64,000 nucleotides of DNA from Chondrus crispus (Eukaryota; Rhodophyta; Florideophyceae; Gigartinales; Gigartinaceae), in assembly GCF_000350225.1 (NCBI RefSeq), contig NW_005179121.1, positions 86,347 to 150,346 on the forward strand, written 5' to 3'. The translations under genes and the position numbers were made by a program. The notes beneath the pieces were generated by a model. It made no database searches, had not been told where the DNA came from, and was given only the letters and a program-made list of their open reading frames with translations. Positions 10,069-19,894 of the stretch are shown piece by piece; position 1 is the stretch's first letter, and every line of letters starts with the position of its first letter.

Positions 10069-12638
10069 ATGAGTCAAGAATACGCCCCCTCGATCCGCTC
10101 CGAACCGGCGGATCCGAAGGCGGCCGCTATGCACGCCCCATCACCGCCGTTCGGCGACGGCGACGCTGGTCTCCGAGACCGCGAACCGTCGCCCGAGTCC
10201 CCCGAAGGACAAGCGGCGGCGATGTTCGACCGCATCGCAGACTACATCGAGGAAGTCCGTACTTCCCTCCGCATCGACGTTACGGACGCCGTCTATTCGC
10301 GCTGCATGGACGAGCTCCGATCCATCCGCGAGGGGAGGTTCGACCGCGTCACTCAGTCGCTGGAGAATCTCCGAGCACTGGTCGACCAGTTGCAATCGCG
10401 ACTGGTGCTCGTCGAAGACTCGCGTCCCGAGAACCCCGCTACGTATGGGGAAGGTCGTCCCGCAAGGCCGACTTCGTCGAGACGTCTTGACGCTCGTCAA
10501 CCTCCCTCGGCGGAGCAACTTGGTGCCTTTGCTCACCTCACCGCTGAGCTGGAGTCCACGCGGCAGCGTGCCCGTGACCTGGAACGTACCATGGCCGCAA
10601 GGCTGCCCGGTGCCCCCACGAGAGGGCCCGGTGGTGCTGTACCTCCGGATGCTGCCGCCCCGCAAGGATGGCGCCCGACTGTGGCCGACTCCAGTCGGGA
10701 CGCAGGAGAAAGACGACCTCCGATGGACGCCAACGTCGCGTCCGAGTCCCAAGCTCTGCCACATGCCCCCGGAAACATGTGGCAGACGGGACGGGTGTCG
10801 TATCGTAACGACCCGGATCGTGGAGTAGCCGCTCGCGGATCCGGAGAACCCATGTTCTCCGTCGATCCCCGCTGGGGCGGCTACCCGCCGGTGGACCACA
10901 CCGCGCGACCCGGTCCGATAGACGTCCGTACGTTACCTGTTACCCCGTTCGGCACGCTGGTTCCCGCTGAACCCGGACTCGAGCCGGTACATACGATGAT
11001 CCAAGAGTTCAGCGCCGTCGCTGACTATCGTATGTACCGCTTGGATAACACCTCGAGGATCGTTACCTCGGGTGATGCGGGACGGATCGCGAAGTACGTA
11101 CAACGCTGTCGTGGGATCCGTCCCACGATGCGTAGCTTCGACGGTACGGACCCAGTCCAGCTGCTGCCGTTCTTGAAAGATATCCGGATAACCTTCAACT
11201 CGCAACACCTGACGGAAGGTGTTGCGGTACGAGTTCTCGCGCACTTCTTAGAGCGCGACGCGGAGCGCCTGTATACGAGTTATACGATGCGTAGCCTCCG
11301 CGCCGGCCAGCTCCACGACGACGTGAGCTGGCCGGGGCTCGTAAATCAACTCTTGAAACGCTACCTCACGGACGACGTGTTAGGTGAAGCGTACGACGCT
11401 GTCGCTACGGCGCGACAGAAACCCCACGAAACGGAGAGCACCTTTGCCGACCGGTTAGAAACTGCCGCGTTTCGGTGCACGGCAGTGTTCTCTGAACAAT
11501 CCCTCGCGCACTACTTCGTGCGGGGACTCGCACCTGCGACCCGTGCCGCAGTTTCCGAGACCGTTCAGCGGCTGCCAAGCAGCCAGAAGACCGATCTACC
11601 GACTATCCGCCGCATCGCCACGGCGGAAGGGACTACGTACCGCGCCCGGCGCGGGTTACCTCTGCCGGACCCGAAACCGGCAGGGAAGGCTGGCAGGACT
11701 ACGAAGTCCGCCGCAACAAGTTCGCCCGCTTCTACCCTCCATGTCGGGGAGGATGAGTGGCAGGCTGACCCTGTCCTCATTACGCAAGGAACGGGGCCCG
11801 TGGGAGGACGACCTCCCACGCCGATGTCGACCGGAACGACATCCAGTTACGCGACCGCCTTCGCGCACACTCCAAGAGTGGCAGGGGTACGGACCCCCGG
11901 GTCGCAGAGCTCGACATCTCGAATCGAGAGGCAGGAGCCGAAGCCCCTCGCGTACCCCTCCTCACCGATGAGGAGGCGCGTCACGCGGCGACCTTCGCCT
12001 CAACGGATGGCAGCGCGTATGTGTGCTGGCTGTGCCGTACGTACGGGCACACCATGTACGCCTGCCCGTTCCTGTCGCCGGAACAACGTATGTTCACGGC
12101 ATACAGGAACTACCGATACCAGATGGAGACGCGCCCCGGTGCGCGTAACCTCCTCCGGCAGTCGGTCAGCGAAGGCCGTCCCCCGCGTCAAGGTTTCCCG
12201 AATCGTTCGGGTGGGGGCGCACGCTTCGCCCCACGTGGAGGTGGGTATCGCCGTAACGAACTCCATCGTCGTGATCGACCCGAATACCGCCAGGCGGACA
12301 CAAGGTATCCCCGTCAAGAAAGGGGAGGTGACCGGGACCGTTCTCGGTTACCCCAACAGGTACAGAATGCGATCATGTACTTGCAAGATTGGGTAGAGGG
12401 TCCGCATCCCCTACCCGAGGAGGGTCACGAAGGAGAACCGGTTCTCCCTGTCCCCCATATCCTGCGACGTCCCGACGTCGCGGGTCAAGGTCAAGAAGTA
12501 CCCGAATACTTCGCCGATAATGTGGTGCCGCAGTGGGTGAGACGTCCCGACCCACGGGGCCGAGGAGCGGAAGAAGACCTGGCCGCCGATAGCCAGGAAG
12601 GTAGCTCCAATAGCACCGGTAGTTCGAAAAAAGGGTAA
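10069..12638 (+). CDS. Element C gag, split over two frames
   Basis: The start is the ATG at 10069 (MSQEYAP), matching the start of gag in element G; the frame is open further upstream only into the LTR. Frame one carries a helical N-terminal part (MFDRIADYIEEVRTSL, then a coiled-coil-like segment), a disordered Pro/Arg linker, and the gag core (SFDGTDPVQLLPFLKDIRITFN). Comparison with B shows the true protein leaves this frame at about 11770-11820 and continues one base back, where 12024-12065 encodes the zinc knuckle CWLCRTYGHTMYAC (CX2CX4HX4C), ending at 12638. Frame one runs on without homology to 12396. The shift is either a lesion in a young copy or a real -1 frameshift. Confidence 0.88.
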
Positions 12639-12778
12639 AGACGGTTACGTCCACGCGGTCGCGTGAGCGGTCTTGTCCCCACGAACTCGACCGGTCCCCA
12701 CGTGCTGGCCTAGGTCACGGGGGGTATTGTCCGATAATACACCCCTCGCCACCAGAAGCGAGCACGGTAGCCCCTGCA

Positions 12779-15700
12779 ATGCCGATACAGGGGGGAGCGA
12801 ACGTCGAGGCCTCCGAAAGCCCGATGTTAGAAGAGAACAGCACCGGGACGCCTGTAATCCCGGCGATGGGTAATGAAAAGGACGGGAGTACCGACGACCG
12901 AAAAGAATCGGTCGACCTCCAGACTCCTGTGAGGCCCAGGGAGCCGACGAAATGTCCGCCACGTACGGACTCAAGCACCCGAGGGGGCATCACTGAGACG
13001 CGGACGCCCCACGACTCGGGCAGAAGGAAACGCAGGAGGGGCCAGACCCGAAGGCGACGACCTCGGCGGAACGATCTCGCCGAGCGGCTCGCGCCGAAGA
13101 TGGTCGACGGCATCGTATGCCTCATGACGTCCAAGATATATAACGTCCTTGGCTCCGTGGCCACCGAAGGTAACGCGTTCAAACCCCACACGATCGCCGT
13201 CGATACGTGTTCGGGCTACAACTTAGTGAGGAAAACCGACCTCCCTCCCGACTGGGCCCGCTTCGTAATACGGGACGCGCCATTACCCCGACTGGCGGAC
13301 GCGAACAGTAACCCGCTTCGACTTACGGCGGTCGTCCGCCTTGCAGTCCGTTTGCGGCACACGACGTTCCGTATACCGTTCGTGGTGGCGGAACAGCTTG
13401 CCGTTCCCGTTCTTCTCGGCACGGCGTTCATCGATACCCACGTACGTAGCATCGACATCGACGGACAGAAGCTCGAACTCCGACACGGTGGCTCCGTGGC
13501 CATCGTCGACGGAAAGGGAGAGCCGACTCCCCCCACAAGGCGACACGGACGCCAAACGAGCCGGCCGGATGTACGGGATGAGGCCCCGCAAGCGATCCGA
13601 ATCGCCCGCTGGGTTACCATCCCCGCGATGTCGCAAGCCCAAGTGCGCGTCACCACCGCCGGGAGGGGCCTCGTGTTCCTGGAACCAAAGCCCTCACTCC
13701 AATACCGACATGGAGTGAGGTTGACGAATGGTGTCGCAGAGGTTCTGCCGAATCAGACCTTCGACGTCATCGTCACGAACTTTTCGCGACGGGAGAGGCG
13801 GCTTCCGAAGCACACCGTCGTGGGATACGCGAAGCGCAACCCCCTTGCGATCCTCACGCCCGAACGGAGGGTTGCTGAGGGGATCGCACACGCGCTACAC
13901 CTGACCGACTTGACCGATCAAGTCGGGAAGGCCGGAGCTGGACGACCGAGCTCCGACGAGCGGACGACCGTCGTGAAGAAAGGGGTGGTCACGCACGAAC
14001 GGCCACCTCAAGACCAACCGACGGCGGGGAGTACTGTACCCCCGCAGAAGAAGGATCCCGAAAATCCACCGATGGATTGGGAAAAAGAAATCGACTTGTC
14101 ATACATCGACGACGACAAGCTCCGTGGCCACGTACTCGAGATGCTCCGTAAGCACTCGAGCTTGTGGAGCGGTGCGCTCGGAACTATACGAGCGACGGAA
14201 CACCGCATTCCTCTCGAACCGGGAACGAAGCCGATACGTTCGATGCCCTACCGTAAGGGGCCCGCGATGCGCGAAATGGTCGCGAAGGAGGTCAACAAGA
14301 TGTTGAATGCAGGGGTTATCGAACCCGCGAGCACCGAGTGGGCGTCACCGGTGGTGCTCGTACCGAAGAAAGACGGATCCCTTCGGTTTTGCGTGGACTA
14401 CCGGCGTCTAAACGCGAAGACCGCAGCGGACTCGTATCCGCTGCCTCGGATGGACGACTGCATCGACTCGCTTGGAGACGCAGCCGTCTTCACCACGTTG
14501 GACTGCAATTCCGGTTATTGGCAGATCCCGGTCGCTCCGGAAGACCGGGATAAGACCACGTTTACTACGCACATGGGCACGTTTCGCCACTTGCGCATGC
14601 CGTTCGGACTAAAAGGGGCACCGGCCACCTTCCAACGCGCACTCGACATCATCCTATCTGGCGTACGTTGGCAAATATGCCTCGTGTACCTGGATGATGT
14701 CATCGTGTTCTCACGTACGCACGGAGAACACGGGAAGCATCTCGACATTGTCTTGAGCTTGCTGCGGAGTGCCGGAATCTCCCTCAAGCTCAAGAAGTGT
14801 AGCTTCTTTCAACCGAAGGTACACTACCTGGGGCACGTCATTTCCCCAGGTAAGTTAAGTGTGGCCGATACGGCGGCCGACGCCTTCAAGACCTTCACAT
14901 TTCCGAGGACGCTGACGCAAGTGCGGTCGTTCCTCGGGGCGTGCAACGTATACCGCCGATTCGTTAAGGGGTTCGCGAAGATAGCCCGTCCTCTGACCGA
15001 CATGACGCGTAAGGATTCGGATCCTGACTTCTACAACCCTACGGAGGCGCAACGGGAGGCGTTCGAGAACCTCAAGAAGTCCATGATCGCTCTGCCGATC
15101 CTCGCACTTCCGCGGTACGGCCGTCCGTACCTGATCGACACGGATGCGAGCGCCTACCAGTTGGGCTGCACGTTGCTCCAAGAGCACGACCAGCCAAACG
15201 ATTGGCGCCCCGTAGGCTATTGGTCCTACTCGCTGAACGACAGCGAGCGCAACTACAGCGCCACGGAACGTGAGTGCTTCGCCGTAGTGTGGGCCGTCCG
15301 CACACTACGGCCGTACGTTGAAGGCACGAAGTTCACCGTCCGGACGGATCATGACGCGCTGAGGTGGCTCATGTCCCTCACGGAGAGTTCCGGAAGGCTC
15401 ACCCGGTGGCGGCTACGTCTGGCTGAATACGATTTCACCATCCAGTACCGCCCCGGGCGCGTGCACCAAGTACCGGACGCCTTGTCACGCCTCGTGTCGC
15501 CAAGAGTCGCCGGCGACCCCCGCCCGGCCATCGAAGTGGATGACGACATCCCCACCTTCGACGCGGGTACGGCCGTTCGAGACGTATCGAACGAGCTCGC
15601 GGACCACGTCTGTACCGAAAATTGCGACCACGAGGTCGAACACGTCTTCGCGACGACGCGAAGCCAAGCTGGGCCACGAAGAAGGTCGCACGTCCGAACG

Positions 15701-17359
15701 CGCAACGAACCAAGGGGCGACGACGAAGCCCCCGTTCTCCAAGGACCCAGTCCGTTCTGGGAGGAGAACGACGAGTTCGACGCCGTTGATCTCGAACTCG
15801 CCGAAGAACCCGAAGTCGGGGCGCCCGCCTCCGCGGTCGCTCCTCCGCAGGACGACCTACCGGCCCCTCTTACGTTTGAGGAGATCGCCGAGGAGCAACG
15901 CGTGGATGACTTCTGCCAAACCGTTTTGGCACGACAGTCAGAGTCCCGGGACTCCGCGTTCTTCGAGGACCACCAGGGGGTGCTCAAGCGGAGACACCCC
16001 TTCGACCCTGATATCGTACAGGTGGTGGTACCTCGGACGCTCCGCGCCAGGCTCCTTCGCCTGTGCCACAACCCGGCCATAGCGGGACACCCGGGCCAGA
16101 ACCGTATGTACTACGCGCTACGTCGCGAGTACTACTGGCCCCATCTCGCCGCAGATGTCGCCGCTACGGTGCGGGGGTGTCGGACGTGCGCGATGAACCG
16201 GGTTAAGTTGCGGAAACATCTCAACCGTTTGAGGTTGTTCCCGGCAACTCGGCCGCTCGAGAGCCTGGCTATCGACATTCTGGGTCCGCTCCCCAAGACG
16301 AAGGCAGGAAAAAGGTTCCTGCTCGTAATTACCGACCGCTTCACTAAGCTTACGCAGGTCGTCGCGCTACGTACGATTACCGCATACGCCGTCGCAGTCG
16401 CGTTTTGCGACGCCTGGGTATTTAAGTACGGCGTCCCGCGCACGTTACTGTCGGATAATGGACCGCAGTTCAACGCCAAGTTCTTCCACAGCACGTGCCG
16501 GGTTCTCGGGATTACGAACCTATATACGTCGGCATACCATCCGCAGACGAACGGACAAGTCGAGCGATACAACCGGACGATCGCCTCAATGCTGCGCAAC
16601 TACGTAGGCGAGCACCAAGACGACTGGGATGTGTACGTGGGGCCGCTTACGTATGCGTACAACTCCCACGTACATCGCACCACACGCACCACGCCGTTTG
16701 AGCTCGTGCTCAGCAGGCCACCGCCAGAGTTCTCCCTTCGAAGAGTCGATGATGGCGTTCCCCCTGCCGACAGGGGGAATCAGCGAGCTGAGTTCCTAAA
16801 AACGCTGGACGATACGATACAAAAAGCCTACGGAAGCTTGCGTCGGACCCAAGCACGATACAAACGCGACTTCGACAAGCGCGTTCGAAGAATTGACGCA
16901 CGTCTTAAGCCCGGGAATTACGTGTACCTGAACCCCTCCGATGGGGGGAAGACGTCGAACAAACTCGCATCACCGGCAGTCGGACCGTACCGAGTGCTCG
17001 CGAATGACAAACGCACCATCACGATCGACCGCAATGGTGTGACCGAGCGCGTCTCCGCAGACCGCTGCGTGTACTCACCCCCACCGGCGAACGAGCCTCG
17101 GGCGAGCACGACTACACCCAGTGACCTTGCCGTCAAGGTCAGGGAGGGGGCGCAGTTCGCAGTAGAACGGCTGCTCAAGCACCGGGTCATGGAGGATGGA
17201 ACTCCGGAGTTTCTCATCAAGTGGGCGGATTACGACACGCCCACCTGGACCGCGCGGACTCACGTCCCAGAAGAGCTCGTGTCTCGCTACGCGAAACGAC
17301 TTCGAGTGCGCACCGGTAGGGACCTCGTTTCGGACCTGAACGCGGACGTTCGGTCTTGA
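12779..17359 (+). CDS. Element C pol polyprotein: PR-RT-RH-IN-chromodomain
   Basis: One intact 1526-codon frame. In order: basic N-terminal region; protease with an unusual active site DTCSGYN at residues 142-148 (family norm DTG/DSG); reverse transcriptase with YLDD at 637-640; RNase H beginning IDTDAS (first Asp about 787) with the later TDHDALRWLM motif; integrase with H2C2 zinc motif at about 1096-1140 and catalytic D1166, D1226, E1262 (D-x35-E spacing); and a C-terminal chromodomain-like segment at about 1460-1508 (FAVERLLKHR ... FLIKWADYDTPTW). It lies 140 bases after gag in another frame, so it is likely made from a separate start or by recoding. All key residues except the protease Gly are present, so it may be active. 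Confidence 0.96.
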   Translation: MPIQGGANVEASESPMLEENSTGTPVIPAMGNEKDGSTDDRKESVDLQTPVRPREPTKCPPRTDSSTRGGITETRTPHDSGRRKRRRGQTRRRRPRRNDLAERLAPKMVDGIVCLMTSKIYNVLGSVATEGNAFKPHTIAVDTCSGYNLVRKTDLPPDWARFVIRDAPLPRLADANSNPLRLTAVVRLAVRLRHTTFRIPFVVAEQLAVPVLLGTAFIDTHVRSIDIDGQKLELRHGGSVAIVDGKGEPTPPTRRHGRQTSRPDVRDEAPQAIRIARWVTIPAMSQAQVRVTTAGRGLVFLEPKPSLQYRHGVRLTNGVAEVLPNQTFDVIVTNFSRRERRLPKHTVVGYAKRNPLAILTPERRVAEGIAHALHLTDLTDQVGKAGAGRPSSDERTTVVKKGVVTHERPPQDQPTAGSTVPPQKKDPENPPMDWEKEIDLSYIDDDKLRGHVLEMLRKHSSLWSGALGTIRATEHRIPLEPGTKPIRSMPYRKGPAMREMVAKEVNKMLNAGVIEPASTEWASPVVLVPKKDGSLRFCVDYRRLNAKTAADSYPLPRMDDCIDSLGDAAVFTTLDCNSGYWQIPVAPEDRDKTTFTTHMGTFRHLRMPFGLKGAPATFQRALDIILSGVRWQICLVYLDDVIVFSRTHGEHGKHLDIVLSLLRSAGISLKLKKCSFFQPKVHYLGHVISPGKLSVADTAADAFKTFTFPRTLTQVRSFLGACNVYRRFVKGFAKIARPLTDMTRKDSDPDFYNPTEAQREAFENLKKSMIALPILALPRYGRPYLIDTDASAYQLGCTLLQEHDQPNDWRPVGYWSYSLNDSERNYSATERECFAVVWAVRTLRPYVEGTKFTVRTDHDALRWLMSLTESSGRLTRWRLRLAEYDFTIQYRPGRVHQVPDALSRLVSPRVAGDPRPAIEVDDDIPTFDAGTAVRDVSNELADHVCTENCDHEVEHVFATTRSQAGPRRRSHVRTRNEPRGDDEAPVLQGPSPFWEENDEFDAVDLELAEEPEVGAPASAVAPPQDDLPAPLTFEEIAEEQRVDDFCQTVLARQSESRDSAFFEDHQGVLKRRHPFDPDIVQVVVPRTLRARLLRLCHNPAIAGHPGQNRMYYALRREYYWPHLAADVAATVRGCRTCAMNRVKLRKHLNRLRLFPATRPLESLAIDILGPLPKTKAGKRFLLVITDRFTKLTQVVALRTITAYAVAVAFCDAWVFKYGVPRTLLSDNGPQFNAKFFHSTCRVLGITNLYTSAYHPQTNGQVERYNRTIASMLRNYVGEHQDDWDVYVGPLTYAYNSHVHRTTRTTPFELVLSRPPPEFSLRRVDDGVPPADRGNQRAEFLKTLDDTIQKAYGSLRRTQARYKRDFDKRVRRIDARLKPGNYVYLNPSDGGKTSNKLASPAVGPYRVLANDKRTITIDRNGVTERVSADRCVYSPPPANEPRASTTTPSDLAVKVREGAQFAVERLLKHRVMEDGTPEFLIKWADYDTPTWTARTHVPEELVSRYAKRLRVRTGRDLVSDLNADVRS

Positions 17360-19894
17360 GGAAGGGGCCCTCAACCGTTCCGTTACGGCTAAAATCAACC
17401 GTTTCGTTACGGTTATATCAGTCTCGCGCAGTTGGAGACAGGGCGGCGTAAGAAGGAACAGACCCACGTATGATCGCTGACAAACTTGGGCCATAGCCAA
17501 AAGTCAAAACGTATGTGGCAACGAAGATCCGGGGATACGACTTCATACCAGCTGCTGGCATCCAAAAACGCAGTACGGATCGCGCCACGAACAGCCAGGC
17601 GAAGGAACCGGACGGTACGGACTGTCTGGACGAGGAGAGACCCCTGTCGGAATCACGACACCCGAGCCGGACGAGACAATTCGCGGGGAAGCCAATCACG
17701 CCCTTTTCGAGCTGAGGGGCGGAACGGGAACCTCCCCCCCCCCAGCACATGCAATGGTCGGAACCTGTGCCCATATACACACAAGACCACCACGGTAGGG
17801 CGCGCCGCAACCAAACTGCAAGTCACGACCACTGTAGTATGCCCGTACACGGAGACCGTGCGCGCGTTGAAAAAAACGGGAAGAAAATAAGCGCTGAAGG
17901 GCACAGCACGCCGCTCACGCGCACGACAGTGAGCACGGGCCCTGGCGTCAATCCGCCACCGCACGCCCAAAATATATCAGAAAAATTAGCTCCTCCTTGG
18001 ACGTGGACACGTGCCGAGCGTCCACACGACTTGCCCGGGCGGCACGCCACTAACACAAGTCAGCAACGCTGAAAACGCGTACGGTTGCAAACAGGTGCAT
18101 TACCCCCTCGGTATGCCGCCCGAGGCATGCGTCGAAAGCCACACGCAAAGCGACCAGCGAGAGAACGCACCGGTTCCTGCCCCCGAAGGCGAGAGACTGA
18201 CGCGCGAAGCGGAGGTCCGGGATGCGAGGGACAGGAGGATTCCGTGGGAGTGGCCGGCGAGCCAACGCAACTACGCACAAACGCATGAGTAATGATTCGC
18301 GAGCTCCGACTTCACGGGGACCTCCCCACTCACTCCCTCAATCGACAAAGTAAGCGGGAGCCTCCCCCGCTCCCCCCCCGAAAGGCACAGAGCACCGCCC
18401 GCACTCGGAGTGCGCCGTCCACCACGAGGGCCAGAGGGATGCAACGTGGTCGGGGAAGGACGCGATCGAGAAAGACAACCGCACGAAGAGGAGCAACAGG
18501 GCTTGGGGCAGAACGAACCGAAACCCCCGGCCCCACGAACGGAAGGCATGGGTGGTGTCTGGGCGAGAAGGGGAGCACATACGGACTCGCTCCCTGCCCC
18601 ACGATACAGAAGCTGGACTGAAGACGGAAAGGTGCTAGGGAGGACGTCCCGCTCCCCCTACACGTGAAGCACCCTGCTTCGCTCCGTACGACCGGAGGAA
18701 GGAGGTGCAACTCCGCAGGGTGAACGCGACCCCCCTCAATGCAGCATGGAACATGGTCAGAAGAGGACGACGTCCTCTACTCGTGCTGTCTCCAAGCTGG
18801 CGCGCCGACGAGAATGTCCCCTACGCGAAGGTGCGAGGGCCCAACGCCCCCGCCGTGCGCGAGGACGAGAAGGAAAGGGGTCGGTGTGTCCCCGGTCACT
18901 ACCAAACAATAGTGTAAGGCGCGACCGCAGACGCGTCCGAGGGATATGGACAACGGGCGGCAAACGTATGCCACATACCCGAAAGCACCGGGGCCGGCGT
19001 ACGGTAGCCGACCATACGGATTGCCCAAGTGGCGGCAAGAACACCGCTGAGGGGGCCATGGACCGGATGCATCCGTCCCCCTCCGCGATGTGAGGCGTTG
19101 CACGAGACGACGAGGTCACCACGCGCGGCATGCCGCCGTAGCAGGGCACCAGACACCACCCAGGGCGGATTGGAGAGCGTCGAGGTCGGTAGTAGAAGCG
19201 TCAAGGGGTATGGAGTGGTCCCTGCCACCTGAGGGGTTGAACGACCAACCTATCCCACCGACACCAAACGGCGCGGGCTCCCACGCGACAGCAACGCAAA
19301 AGGCGGAATGGCTCGCCTCCCCGTCGCTCCCGGTCACGCGCACGGGCACGTGACGCGGACAATACACACATGCCCCGGGTGTGGCGAGCGCCACTGCCTG
19401 GCACGACGGACGCACGGGGGGAAACGGGTACTGTACCCTCTACCACCTCCCTCCCCGTCGAGTGGTTCGGACGCCACCACTCCGCAGAGAGCGCCTCGAT
19501 CGGTGAGCCACGCATGCCCCAGAGCAGCCCGCGTGTAGCTGAATCAGACGCTGGAGGACGCCCTGCTCACGTGACCCGGAGTCCTCCAAACCCCTAGAGG
19601 ACCGCCGTACGGAAAGCAAAGCGGACGAGTATAGAAGCTGCCCTAGCGGCTTTACGGAGATTGGAACGATCAGAAAGGCAGAAGCACCGCGCGACGAAGG
19701 ACGGCGTTAGACTAGCGGCTCGTACCGCCAGGAGGAGCCCCTGGCCCCCGAACGTAATCACGCTGGGGACAGTAACTCGGATGGCAAGGCAGCTCCGTTT
19801 CCACCTCTTCCAAGGGTGGCATAGCCACTTCACGTTGACGGGACCAAGGACGTTCCGGCCCCGTCGGGTCGGAAGGGGGGACGTACCCCACGCC
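17360..19894. other. Element C 3' spacer without supported gene
   Basis: This 2.5-kb stretch lies between the pol stop and the end of the antisense ORF. Small frames exist on both strands but none shows a family motif or a second copy. It starts with two close copies of CAACCGTTnCGTTACGG (17371-17412), whose role I cannot tell, and has a run of C at about 17738-17748. It may be the untranslated overlap region of the sense and antisense transcripts. Confidence 0.6.

Noticed and set aside
10141-10899. 252-codon minus-strand ORF inside element C
   Set aside because: It is the complement of well-supported gag coding sequence; its length follows from GC-rich codons.
15349-16080. 243-codon minus-strand ORF in element C pol
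   Set aside because: Ser/Arg-rich complement of the RNase H-integrase linker; no motif.
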